A DNA stretch of 64,000 nucleotides from Pedobacter helvus (GTDB lineage Bacteria; Bacteroidota; Bacteroidia; Sphingobacteriales; Sphingobacteriaceae), in the NCBI RefSeq assembly GCF_005925325.1, contig NZ_SRMP01000001.1, positions 1 through 64,000 of the forward strand, in the 5' to 3' direction. The notes beneath the pieces were generated by a model. That model did not search any database. It saw only the letters and a list, made by a program, of their open reading frames with translations, and was not told where the DNA came from. Shown here one piece after another: positions 9,699 to 18,784 of this stretch (the first letter of the stretch is position 1; every line of letters begins with the position of its first letter). A program made the position numbers and the translations under genes.

Positions 9699-12600
9699 TC
9701 CGATTTCAACTTACCGCATACAATTTAATAAAGATTTTACCTTCAGAAATTTAAAGGCTATCGTACCTTATCTGCATGAGCTAGGTATCAAAACCATTTA
9801 TGCATCACCTATCTATAAGGCCGTTCCTGGCAGTAATCACGGTTACGATGTAACTGATCCCAATCAGATTAACCCTGAAATTGGCACTTTGGAAGAATTA
9901 CGTGAGATCTCGGCACTGCTAAAATCAAATGAAATGTATTGGTTGCAAGATATTGTACCCAATCACATGGGCTTCCATCAAGACAATTCATGGTTGATGG
10001 ATGTACTGCAAAACGGGGAACAATCAGCTTATTGCCAATATTTTGATTTGATCACTACAGCTTTGGAGAAAGACCCTATCATGGTTCCTTTTCTAGGAGA
10101 CGACCTTGATAAAGTTATTGAGCGCAATGAGCTGGAACTGATTGAAAAAGAAGGCCATTACTTCATCAAATATTTTGATAGCTTTTGGCCAATCAATAAT
10201 CGATACCCAAATCCTGAATCCGTAGATCTAAAGGAATTGACTAATCATCAACATTATCGACTATGTAACTACAGAGAAACAAATCATAAAATTAATTACC
10301 GCAGGTTTTTTACAGTCAACAGTTTAATCTGTCTGAACATGCAGCTCCAGCAAGTCTTCCACGACTATCATCAATTAACAAAACAATTATTGGATGAAGG
10401 CATTTTTCAAGGTTTAAGAATAGACCATGTGGATGGCTTGGCAGATCCTACGAGATATTTACAACAATTAAGAGCGCTCTGCGGCGACAATACTTACATT
10501 GTTGTGGAGAAGATTTTGGAGCCTAGCGAAGAGCTTCCGAAAAACTGGCCTATCCAAGGTTCAACAGGTTACGATTATTTGGGTTTGAGCAACCAATTGT
10601 TTACCTGTACAGATGCTAAAAAGGATTTTGAGCGTACCTACGAGTTATTTGCAGGCAAGCAAGCTGCTGTTGAAGATCAGATTTTGGAAAAGAAAAAAGC
10701 ATTTCTAGAAAATCACATGCAAGGCGAGCTCGAAAATCTTTATCAACTTACTTTAACTTTACTGCCGAACAAGGATAACTTACTAGAGCCTTTGTTGGTT
10801 AAAGAACTCATTGCTTCGATATTGGTAGCCTTACCCGTTTATCGTTTATATACCAATGGTGGCAATATCTCAGCAAATCAACAACACATTTTGAATCAAG
10901 TTTTTAGCAAACTTGAAAAAGAGACTAGATTTAAATCCTTCTTACCAGATTTCAAGGCAATGTTGTTAGCTACGGAGCTAAAGAATGAGCGAGGTATCTC
11001 CTATTTCAACCGTTTGATGCAATTTACCGGGCCGCTAATGGCTAAGGGTGTAGAAGATACGCTGATGTATACCTATTACAGATTTATTGGCAATAACGAA
11101 GTTGGTGATACACCCGCACATTTTGGTATGGATGTGCAGCAATTCCATCAAGCTATTAGCGATAGCGCCAAGCGATGGCCTTTAACAATGAATACCACGG
11201 CTACCCACGATACCAAACGTGCCGAGGATAGTCGCACTCGACTTTCGGCACTAACGGAATTTGCCAGCGAATGGACAGAAAGTATTGCCCACTGGCGTAC
11301 CATGAACCAAGCTTTAAAAACGGAACAAATGCCTGATGAAATTGATGAATATTTCATCTATCAAACATTAATTGCCAGTTGCCCAGAGCAAAGTCCAAAT
11401 CATGATCATTATCTAGACCGCCTACTTGCTTACATTGAAAAAGCACTTCGTGAATCAAAACGACGCTCTAATTGGGATGAACCTAATTTGGGCTATGAAA
11501 AAGCAACGCAACAATTCGTATCCAAACTCTTAGACACCAAGGGAAATTTTTGGAACAGCTTTCATCCGTTTTTGCTAAAAATCATCAAGACTGGCAAGCT
11601 CAATTCACTTTCCTCTTTGGTGCTTAAACATACTTTGCCCGGCATTCCCGATACTTATCAAGGCACTGAGTTTGTCGATTTAAGTATGGTAGATCCCGAT
11701 AATCGTAGAGCGGTAGATTATCGTGCCCGACAAAAAAGTTTGCAAAATCTCAAAGATCGCCAATTGTTAAGTTCATTACAATCGGAGGTAATTACCGATG
11801 ATGCTAAACTTCACCTACTAAAAACTTTACTACAATTAAGGCAGCAACACCAAGAATTATTTGCCAAAGGCGATTATCAAGCGTTAGCGATAAGCGGTAA
11901 TGAGACTTCAAAAATTATCGCCTATGCAAGGCGTTATCGTCAGCAATGGTTATTGGTAGTGGTTCCAATTTTAAATTGCAATAAATCAGGATCTAAGGAG
12001 CCATTTAGACAAGTGAATTGGACTGAAATTGAACTCATCCTACCAAAACAGCTTGTTCAGGCGCAGCTAAAGACTACCAATAGTTTAACTGGGCAAACAA
12101 TTTCAAATCTGGAAATAGATCAACATGGTAAACTCAGCTTAGAAAAGTTGCTAGACGGACTTCCTGTTGCCATTTACCAAATCGAAGTTGTCGCGAAAAA
12201 ACGTAGCTCTGGCATACTGATGCACCTTACCTCGCTGCCAACGGCCTTCGGTATCGGCGACCTTGGCCCGTCAGCAAATCGTTTTCTGGATTTCCTAGCT
12301 GCAGCAAAGATGAAATACTGGCAGGTATTACCGACGAACCCTATTACTTCAGATCAATCATTTTCTCCATATAGTTCCACTTCCGCAATGGCGGGTAATG
12401 TGCTGCTGATAAGTCCTGAAGAATTGGCTGACTGGGAATTGCTTAGTGCTAAAGATCTGAAAAAACACCAACTGAAACAGGAAAAAAAGGTAAATTATGA
12501 AAAAGCAGAGCAAGCCAAAACAGCGTTGCTGAAAAAAGCTTATCAAAATTGGATTACTAAATCTTCTACCCATTCAAAACATGATTTTGAAGCATTTTGT

Positions 12601-13698
12601 GAAGCACAAAAAGACTGGCTAGCTGATTATGTGATGTTTGTACTCATCAGTAAATTGGAAAACGGCAAACCTTGGTATCAATGGCCTACCCCCTTGAAAC
12701 AACGTCAAAACAGGGCTTTGGATGACATCGCTCGAAAACACCAACCTGCTTTGGAAGAACTCAAATGGCAGCAATTTGTATTTTTTAAACAGTGGAATTC
12801 ATTAAAGCAAAAAGCTACTGTATTAGGTATTGAACTCATTGGAGATATCCCGTTTTATTGTGCGCACAACTCGGCAGATGTATGGGCAAATCCAACGCTT
12901 TTTGCCATAGACAAAAATGGTACGGCTACAGGCATCGCTGGTGTACCACCCGACTATTTCAACGCAGATGGCCAACTTTGGGGTATGCCCGTTTACAATT
13001 GGGAGGCTATGAAAAAGGACGATTTCGCTTGGTGGATGAAACGAATGGCGATGAACCTTACACTTTACGACAAAGTAAGGCTGGATCATTTCCGAGCATT
13101 TGATGAATATTGGGAAGTGCCAGCAGGAAATGAAACTGCTAAAGCTGGAGCTTGGAAAGCTGGCCCAGGAAAAAGCTTTTTCCAAACGTTAGAAAAATCG
13201 CTGGGTAAAATGCCTTTAATTGCAGAAGATCTTGGAGAAATTACGGATGAGGTTTATCAACTAAGAGACGACTTAGAATTACCGGGAATGAAGGTATTGC
13301 AATTTGCATTTGGAGAAGATATGCCACAATCGGTACATATTCCTCACCAGTATCAGACCACAAATTGTGTAGTTTACACTGGCACACATGATAACAATAC
13401 CACCAAAGGTTGGTTCGATGAAGATACGGATACCGCAACCAAGTCTAGAATTGGAAGTTATTTGGGCACTAAAGTAAATCGTAAGACGATCAGTCAGCAT
13501 TTAATTAAATTGGCATTAGCATCTACCGCGGCAATAGCGATTATTCCAATCCAAGATTTGCTGAACTTGCCGGCAAGCGAACGCATGAACATACCTGCTT
13601 CGATTGACGATAACTGGACATGGAAGCTTCAGAATGATGATTTTTACGATGACTTGGCTAATCGGGTCTCGAAAGAACTTCACCAATACAATCGATAA
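9691..13698 (+). CDS. treY-malQ: Fusion of malto-oligosyltrehalose synthase (TreY) and 4-alpha-glucanotransferase (MalQ)
   Basis: A 1335-residue two-enzyme protein. Residues 1 to about 835 are TreY (GH13), which isomerises the reducing-end glucose of a maltodextrin to a trehalose unit: ISTYRIQFNKDFTF start, Asp245 in LRIDHVDGLADP, Glu273 in IVVEKILEP, Asp507 in ATHDTKRAEDSRTR. From residue about 838 (RSSGILMHLTSLP) to the end it is MalQ (GH77), which disproportionates short maltodextrins: Asp1132 in VRLDHFRAFDEYW, Glu1179 in LIAEDLGE, Asp1234 in GTHDNNTTKGW. No stop or frame break separates them. The start at 9691 overlaps the treZ stop; an upstream in-frame TTG at 9673 is less likely. MalQ would recycle the glucose and maltose stubs left after TreY/TreZ action. 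Confidence 0.95.
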   Translation: MIDPISTYRIQFNKDFTFRNLKAIVPYLHELGIKTIYASPIYKAVPGSNHGYDVTDPNQINPEIGTLEELREISALLKSNEMYWLQDIVPNHMGFHQDNSWLMDVLQNGEQSAYCQYFDLITTALEKDPIMVPFLGDDLDKVIERNELELIEKEGHYFIKYFDSFWPINNRYPNPESVDLKELTNHQHYRLCNYRETNHKINYRRFFTVNSLICLNMQLQQVFHDYHQLTKQLLDEGIFQGLRIDHVDGLADPTRYLQQLRALCGDNTYIVVEKILEPSEELPKNWPIQGSTGYDYLGLSNQLFTCTDAKKDFERTYELFAGKQAAVEDQILEKKKAFLENHMQGELENLYQLTLTLLPNKDNLLEPLLVKELIASILVALPVYRLYTNGGNISANQQHILNQVFSKLEKETRFKSFLPDFKAMLLATELKNERGISYFNRLMQFTGPLMAKGVEDTLMYTYYRFIGNNEVGDTPAHFGMDVQQFHQAISDSAKRWPLTMNTTATHDTKRAEDSRTRLSALTEFASEWTESIAHWRTMNQALKTEQMPDEIDEYFIYQTLIASCPEQSPNHDHYLDRLLAYIEKALRESKRRSNWDEPNLGYEKATQQFVSKLLDTKGNFWNSFHPFLLKIIKTGKLNSLSSLVLKHTLPGIPDTYQGTEFVDLSMVDPDNRRAVDYRARQKSLQNLKDRQLLSSLQSEVITDDAKLHLLKTLLQLRQQHQELFAKGDYQALAISGNETSKIIAYARRYRQQWLLVVVPILNCNKSGSKEPFRQVNWTEIELILPKQLVQAQLKTTNSLTGQTISNLEIDQHGKLSLEKLLDGLPVAIYQIEVVAKKRSSGILMHLTSLPTAFGIGDLGPSANRFLDFLAAAKMKYWQVLPTNPITSDQSFSPYSSTSAMAGNVLLISPEELADWELLSAKDLKKHQLKQEKKVNYEKAEQAKTALLKKAYQNWITKSSTHSKHDFEAFCEAQKDWLADYVMFVLISKLENGKPWYQWPTPLKQRQNRALDDIARKHQPALEELKWQQFVFFKQWNSLKQKATVLGIELIGDIPFYCAHNSADVWANPTLFAIDKNGTATGIAGVPPDYFNADGQLWGMPVYNWEAMKKDDFAWWMKRMAMNLTLYDKVRLDHFRAFDEYWEVPAGNETAKAGAWKAGPGKSFFQTLEKSLGKMPLIAEDLGEITDEVYQLRDDLELPGMKVLQFAFGEDMPQSVHIPHQYQTTNCVVYTGTHDNNTTKGWFDEDTDTATKSRIGSYLGTKVNRKTISQHLIKLALASTAAIAIIPIQDLLNLPASERMNIPASIDDNWTWKLQNDDFYDDLANRVSKELHQYNR

Positions 13699-13770
13699 AC
13701 CGGAAACAGGTATTTAAAAACGAAAAGTTCAAATTTGTTATATTTGAATTGTCACCATTAAAGCAATCCT

Positions 13771-15561
13771 ATGTCTGTTAAACGGTTACTTACTATATTT
13801 TTATTTTCCACTTCGATTTTTAGTGCCATTGCCCAAACTGTTGAAACCACTAAGCAAGATAGTACTGCACTTTCAGAGGCCTTGTTACTTAAAGACCAAC
13901 AGCAACAACGTATCGATTCGCTGGTGAAGCAACAACTTCAAAAAGAATTGGCCTCCGCTACTGGAAACGCGAAGAAAACTATTGAACTGGAAAATAAACT
14001 TCGTAAGTTGGCCGTAGATGATTCGCTTAGGCTCATTGCCCAACAGCAGAAGCTTGAGCAGTTAAAGAAAACGGCGGTTGGCTATGCGGTAATGCTTAAT
14101 CGAGACACATTGTTTCATATCTACACGAGAACGGGCTCCTTCAATGCTAAAGATCGTGCGGCCGCCATTAGTAACAAGATCGAAAAATTATATAGCGATC
14201 CTTTCTTCAGAGCAGATTCTTTATCAGTTGCAGAAAACGAAGGCAGCTACGACATCCTTTACAAAAAATCTGAAGTGGTAGTTAGCATTGGCAACTTAGA
14301 TGCTTTGTGGTATGGCAAAAGCAACAAGCAGTTGGCAACCGAATATCTCCAAAAAATTAAAAAAACCGTTGGTAAAGAACGAGAGGCGCACAGCTTGACT
14401 AATCTGTTTAAACGTTTAGGTTTGGTAGCAGCTATCATTGGTATTTTAACGCTGATTGTTTGGTTGCTCAACCGTATCTTCCGTAAATCCGCGGCCTTTA
14501 TCATTTCTAATAAAGAAAAATACCTACATGGCTTTAGGCTCAAACAGATCAATATCATCACTGCCGAGCATCTAGAATCTGTTTTATTGAAATTGAACAC
14601 GCTGATTAAGATCATCCTCATCATACTCATTGCCTATTTGTCTTTACCCTTATTGTTCAGTATTTTCCCGGAAACCGAAGCCTGGACTGGAACTCTGCTC
14701 AACTGGATTTTAGGCCCCTTGCGTTCGGCAGCCCGTGCAGTAGTAGATTATTTACCAGATCTGTTCAAGGTGGTGGTCATTTATATGATCTTCCGCTACC
14801 TACTCAAAGGTATTCGGTATATGTTCTATGAAGTAAAACGAGGTAATATCCAGTTTAGGGGTTTTCATCCCGAATGGGCAATTCCAACCTTTAACATCCT
14901 TAGATTTATTCTCTATGCTTTCATGCTGGTATTGGTTTTTCCATTTCTTCCGGGCTCAAGTTCTCCTGCTTTTCAAGGCGTTTCGGTTTTTTTAGGGATA
15001 TTGATTTCTTTAGGTTCATCTAGCGCCATCAGCAATATTGTTGCAGGCTTAGTAATTACTTATATGAGACCTTTTAGATTGGGCGATAGAGTGAAGATTG
15101 GTGAGGTAGTGGGCGATGTGATGGAGAAATCTATGTTGGTTACCCGTATCAAAACCATTAAGAACGAAGATATTACGGTACCTAATTCTATGGTATTGTC
15201 TTCTTCGACCATCAACTATTCTAGCCATACCAAAAACGAAAAGCAAGGTTTAATTATTCATTATACCGTTACCATTGGCTATGATGTTCATTGGCAGCAG
15301 GTTTACGACCTACTTATTCAAGCTGCACTGAAGACGGTACATGTACTGGATGAGCCTAAACCTTTTGTGCTACAAACTAGCCTCGATGACTATTATATCT
15401 CTTATCAAATCAATGCCTACACCAAAGAGGCTAACAGTCAGGCTATCATTTATAGTAATCTCTTGGAACACATTCAAGATACTTTCAGTCAGGCGGGAAT
15501 TGAGGTGATGTCACCTAGTTACCACGTAGTAAGAGATGGTGGAAAAGAGGAAAAGACCTAA
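13771..15561 (+). CDS. MscS family mechanosensitive ion channel
   Basis: A 596-residue channel that would release solutes upon hypo-osmotic shock. It has a signal peptide (RLLTIFLFSTSIFSAIAQ), a Gln/Lys-rich coiled-coil periplasmic region to about residue 115, several membrane helices between about 210 and 440, and the MscS core. The pore helix and beta-domain entrance read GSSSAISNIVAGLVITYMRPFRLGD followed by RVKIGEVVGDV and VTRIKTIKNEDITVPNS. The C-terminal alpha/beta vestibule follows. It is longer than E. coli MscS and resembles the extended YnaI/YbdG-like class. A possible promoter box TATATTTG lies at 13739-13746, 24 bases before the start. The position after the trehalose operon is consistent with an osmotic role. 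Confidence 0.92.
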   Translation: MSVKRLLTIFLFSTSIFSAIAQTVETTKQDSTALSEALLLKDQQQQRIDSLVKQQLQKELASATGNAKKTIELENKLRKLAVDDSLRLIAQQQKLEQLKKTAVGYAVMLNRDTLFHIYTRTGSFNAKDRAAAISNKIEKLYSDPFFRADSLSVAENEGSYDILYKKSEVVVSIGNLDALWYGKSNKQLATEYLQKIKKTVGKEREAHSLTNLFKRLGLVAAIIGILTLIVWLLNRIFRKSAAFIISNKEKYLHGFRLKQINIITAEHLESVLLKLNTLIKIILIILIAYLSLPLLFSIFPETEAWTGTLLNWILGPLRSAARAVVDYLPDLFKVVVIYMIFRYLLKGIRYMFYEVKRGNIQFRGFHPEWAIPTFNILRFILYAFMLVLVFPFLPGSSSPAFQGVSVFLGILISLGSSSAISNIVAGLVITYMRPFRLGDRVKIGEVVGDVMEKSMLVTRIKTIKNEDITVPNSMVLSSSTINYSSHTKNEKQGLIIHYTVTIGYDVHWQQVYDLLIQAALKTVHVLDEPKPFVLQTSLDDYYISYQINAYTKEANSQAIIYSNLLEHIQDTFSQAGIEVMSPSYHVVRDGGKEEKT

Positions 15562-15618
15562 TTTAACCTACATTGCAACAGTAAATAATCTAACTTTTAT
15601 TGTGTTTGAAACATAGAT

Positions 15619-16389
15619 ATGAAAATAGCAACTTACAACGTAAATGGTGTAAACGGCAGACTGCCTGTATTACTTAGATGGTTGGCCGAAACCCAACCTG
15701 ATATCGTCTGTCTGCAGGAGCTGAAGGCACCTCAGGAGAAATTTCCTTTGCAGGCCATTGAAGATGCCGGTTATTATGCTATTTGGCATGGACAAAAAAG
15801 TTGGAACGGCGTAGCTGTATTATCGAAAGACCCCAATATGAAAGAAATTCAGCGTGGTCTTGCTGGCGACGATGAAGATGTACAAAGTAGGTATTTAGAA
15901 GTTTTCGTACACAATTTACTTATCTGTTGTTTGTATCTGCCTAACGGCAATCCGGCTCCGGGTCCTAAATTCGACTACAAGTTAAAATGGTTTGATAGAT
16001 TACAAAAACAAGCGGCAATGTTATTGGAAAAGAAATTGCCAGCGCTGCTCATCGGCGATTTTAACGTGATGCCAACTGATTTAGACGTTTACAAACCGGA
16101 ACGTTGGGTAGACGATGCGCTCTTTAGACCCGAAACCCGTGCCGCCTTTCATAAACTGATAGACCAAGGTTGGACAGATGCCATACGTACGTTATATCCC
16201 AATCAGAAAATCTATACTTTTTGGGATTATTTTAGGAATGCTTACGGCAGAGATGCAGGACTAAGAATTGACCACTTTTTACTCTCTCCTACAGTGAAGG
16301 ACAAATTAAAATCGGGCGGTGTTGACAAACATGTACGTGGTTGGGAAAAAACCAGTGATCATGGCCCTGTATGGATCGAACTTAGTTGA
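15619..16389 (+). CDS. xth: Exodeoxyribonuclease III (AP endonuclease)
   Basis: A 256-residue enzyme of the endonuclease/exonuclease/phosphatase fold acting on abasic sites and 3' ends during base excision repair. Family motifs are all present: MKIATYNVNGVNGRLP, the metal-binding Glu in DIVCLQELKAP, the YLPNGNP loop, GDFNVMPTDLDVY, and the C-terminal SDHGPVWIEL with the catalytic Asp-His. Length equals that of normal bacterial ExoIII and there is no signal peptide, so it is cytoplasmic (contrast the secreted EEP protein at 37.4 kb). It stands alone, 57 bases after the MscS gene. Confidence 0.95.
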   Translation: MKIATYNVNGVNGRLPVLLRWLAETQPDIVCLQELKAPQEKFPLQAIEDAGYYAIWHGQKSWNGVAVLSKDPNMKEIQRGLAGDDEDVQSRYLEVFVHNLLICCLYLPNGNPAPGPKFDYKLKWFDRLQKQAAMLLEKKLPALLIGDFNVMPTDLDVYKPERWVDDALFRPETRAAFHKLIDQGWTDAIRTLYPNQKIYTFWDYFRNAYGRDAGLRIDHFLLSPTVKDKLKSGGVDKHVRGWEKTSDHGPVWIELS

Positions 16390-16707
16390 TAACAACTGTC
16401 ATCATATCTGTAAAAGGTTCCCTGAAGGACTAAATTTCACGATTTTGATTTGGTAAACACGATGATTATACGGTACTGTAAAAATTGAATTAGGCTAGAT
16501 CATTTTGGTTTTTCGTTCTTCAGCATTTTGATAATACTTCTACACCATTTAATTTCCCATGTTTAGCAATTGCACCGTTTAAATTATAAATAGCCATAAT
16601 TGGTGAGAACTTAGTTTGCGATTAACAGTTACTAATGGTTAGTTACCGGCGAAAAAAGAAACAATCCATGCAAAATGCTTGTTAAGACTATCCTAACCTA
16701 AAAAGAT
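16390..16707. other. Intergenic region, 318 bases
   Basis: This AT-rich sequence follows exonuclease III. A 25-codon minus-strand frame (16520-16597) looks faintly protein-like but is too short to call. No terminator or clear promoter stands out. Confidence 0.4.
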
Positions 16708-16848
16708 ATGGCAAAGCAAGCAAATAACGACCCCTGCTGGAAAGGATACGAACAAGCAGGAACAAAAGAAAAAAACGGTAAAACAGTACCAAATTGTATT
16801 CCAAGTAAGAAAACAGCGAAAAAGGATAGTAAATCCACGAAGAAGTAA
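16708..16848 (+). CDS. Small basic two-cysteine protein, 46 residues
   Basis: A compact open frame from ATG to TAA, below normal ORF-length cutoffs. The core DPCWKGYEQAGTKEKNGKTV is followed by PNCIPSKK and a Lys/Ser-rich tail. I recognise the Cys-Trp-x-Gly-Tyr ... Gly-Thr-Lys-x-Lys-Asn-Gly-Lys-x-Val-Pro-Asn-Cys pattern as a tiny motif recurrent in bacterial and phage small proteins of unknown function. The spacing of the two cysteines and the Pro-Asn-Cys suggest a disulphide or metal-held mini-fold; the basic tail suggests nucleic acid or polyanion contact, but that is inference. A hairpin follows 23 bases downstream. Confidence 0.7.
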   Translation: MAKQANNDPCWKGYEQAGTKEKNGKTVPNCIPSKKTAKKDSKSTKK

Positions 16849-16871
16849 TAACTCTAGCAAAATTAAAAGAC

Positions 16872-16898
16872 ATCATAGTGTAACAATCACACTATGAT
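16872..16898 (+). terminator. Hairpin, possible terminator of the 46-residue gene
   Basis: Ten-base perfect arms (ATCATAGTGT and its complement) enclose a 7-base loop. There is no following T run, so this may be a Rho-type or mRNA-stabilising structure rather than a true intrinsic terminator. Confidence 0.4.
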
Positions 16899-17129
16899 TG
16901 ATGATTTCATCTAACGATTGCTTACATTTGCTTCGAGAGCGTTAATTTAGATGATGGGGATATGACTTCGGTTGTATCTCCATTTCTTTTTTAAACCTTT
17001 CGATCCAAAAATCTTTCACATCAAGTTATTTTAGTGTACTATTTGTTTGTTATTGATCAACATATCCTTTTCTAGAGATACCTACAACAAGTCGCTAGTA
17101 ATGCGTCAGCACATCAGTTATCAACTCGT

Positions 17130-17346
17130 TATGAATAACCTTACCTCGCATCTCCAAAGTAAACCATGAGGAAATTGAACTTTCGCATCCTCATAATCTG
17201 GTAATATCCGCAGAAAGCATATGCGCTGATACAGCTTTCGACTTGGTACGTAAACCAAGAACAAATTTATTATTCCATCTATCGTAATGACCTTTGATCT
17301 TGATCATTTTTCCGCTTACATTAAATTTATCTTGGGTTTCATCTTC
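17130..17346 (-). pseudogene. Possible frameshifted gene remnant
   Basis: On the minus strand, frame 17346-17191 is open for 51 codons before a TGA and reads like protein (KMIKIKGHYDRWNNKFVLGL then RTKSKAVSAHMLSADITRL). A second frame overlapping its end continues with protein-like ILPDYEDAKVQFPHGLLW. The two together suggest a small gene broken by a frameshift, without a good start codon. I do not recognise the family, so this may also be chance. Confidence 0.25.
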
Positions 17347-17486
17347 TCACTTAGGAAAAGATCTATTTCATTGTAGGACACATAACATATAAGTATTTTG
17401 CCTTTTTAAAAACCGTATTTTGCTTATCTAACTATTAAACAAACATCTTCGCTATGCTGTTTATATAAAGAGTATCAAAATTTCTA

Positions 17487-18212
17487 ATGGATATGAAAAA
17501 AATATTAATGATCCTCACTTCGCATGAAGGAATGGAGAACACAGATAGCAAGACAGGAGTTTGGTTAGGTGAATTTACCGATCCCTATTATGAATTATTA
17601 GATCATGGGTGTACCATTACGTTGGCGAGCCCTGCAGGTGGCGAGCCTCCAATTGACCCCATGAGTAAGCTTACAGAAAATATCACCGAATCTAACAGGA
17701 GATTTAATAGTGATGTTTCACTTTTAGCATCCTTCGCCAACACCAAAAAACTTGCTGACATTGACCACAACGACTTTGACGCTGTATTTTTTCCCGGCGG
17801 TCATGGTCCACTTTGGGATCTTTCTAGTAATACTCACTGTGGTAGAATTATTGTAGAAATGCTACAAGCCGGTAAGCCTATAGCAGCGGTATGTCATGGG
17901 CCAGCGGCATTGATAGCAGCTGAAAAACATAAACCAAGATTATTGAAAGATAAAAAGGTTACTGGTTTTACCAACACAGAAGAAGCCTTAGTGATGCGTA
18001 GCGACAATATTCCTTTTAAACTAGAAACTAGATTGAAAGAATTGGGTGCTGATTTTCACTCGGCATTAATTCCGATGACGGCACATGTAGAAGTGGATGG
18101 ATTATTGATCACCGGCCAGAACCCCCTTTCTGCAGGACCTACGGCAAAGGCATTGCTCGAAGCACTTGGAGTAACTAAGACCAGTTCTTCGAATTCAGCC
18201 AAAAGCTTGTAG
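17487..18212 (+). CDS. DJ-1/PfpI family protein (Hsp31/glyoxalase III-like)
   Basis: A 241-residue type 1 glutamine amidotransferase-fold protein. The nucleophile elbow is AAVCHGPAAL with Cys136-His137; a conserved Glu lies in GVWLGEFTDPYY (Glu29), and FFPGGHGPLWDL is the typical loop of the Hsp31 branch. Members act as holding chaperones and glutathione-independent glyoxalases detoxifying methylglyoxal, and some have been reported to act on glycated proteins or nucleotides; which applies here cannot be told. It has no signal peptide. The start could also be the Met at codon 3. It opens a run of small stress-type genes. Confidence 0.9.
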   Translation: MDMKKILMILTSHEGMENTDSKTGVWLGEFTDPYYELLDHGCTITLASPAGGEPPIDPMSKLTENITESNRRFNSDVSLLASFANTKKLADIDHNDFDAVFFPGGHGPLWDLSSNTHCGRIIVEMLQAGKPIAAVCHGPAALIAAEKHKPRLLKDKKVTGFTNTEEALVMRSDNIPFKLETRLKELGADFHSALIPMTAHVEVDGLLITGQNPLSAGPTAKALLEALGVTKTSSSNSAKSL

Positions 18213-18414
18213 GACATGTTTCATTCTAAGCAGGTTCTTTGCTTCACTTGGTGTACTTTAGGCCATACAGTATGATGCTGAAGTCGTTAAAGATTAATTA
18301 TTTTCTTCTAGCTATTTTAATTTTTCGCTTCCCTCTGCTCAAACCTGTTAATATTATATTAAATAGCACCGAATTAAGAAGTTAGGCATAAATGTTGCAT
18401 TCTGTCGGTTAATC

Positions 18415-18648
18415 ATGAAAACAAAGCTGATTATTCGCAAACTTCCAAAACTTGTTGACTACGCATTAGCAGTTGCTGTAAACTCGGTACCGGGTATTGC
18501 AGAAACTGATGCAGAAACTAAAAAGCTTTACCAATCCATTGCCAAACAGTTGTTTGTTGATGAAATCCGCAGCAAACATCAGTTAGCAAAGCAGAAAATA
18601 GCTCAGTTTAGCAAACGTTATCCTCGTTTAAAAAACAAGGCTGCTTAG
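18415..18648 (+). CDS. Hypothetical protein, 77 residues
   Basis: A small, basic, mostly helical protein with no signal peptide. It starts MKTKLIIRKLPKLVDYALA, has a central acidic patch (ETDAETKKLY) and ends in a Lys/Arg-rich helix. I do not recognise the family. A 200-base spacer on the left suggests its own promoter. Coding status is supported by composition and the absence of any competing frame. Confidence 0.55.
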   Translation: MKTKLIIRKLPKLVDYALAVAVNSVPGIAETDAETKKLYQSIAKQLFVDEIRSKHQLAKQKIAQFSKRYPRLKNKAA

Positions 18649-18784
18649 AGCATTAGTCAGTACAGCTACAAACGCAAATGCTTTTTATAGCAGAAATCAA
18701 ATTCTCACCACTTCTCCATATAAAAAAAGAAGATCCTACCTTCATTTAAGATAAATTGAAGTGGTCTTAAGTCAGCTGTCGGGT

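Larger units (their letters stand above)
16849..17486. other. Long gene-poor stretch, about 640 bases
   Basis: Apart from the hairpin just after the small two-cysteine gene, this region holds only decayed-looking coding sequence on the minus strand (about 17130-17346) and ordinary AT-rich spacer. No intact gene, tRNA or mobile element is visible. The promoter of the DJ-1/PfpI gene must lie near its right end. Confidence 0.45.

Noticed and set aside
12823..13185. 120-codon minus-strand ORF
   Set aside because: It is antisense to the MalQ half of the fusion gene, where catalytic motifs prove the plus-strand frame.
16520..16597. 25-codon minus-strand frame starting MAIYNLNGAIAKHGK
   Set aside because: It is somewhat protein-like, but too short and without a recognisable motif or context to call a gene.
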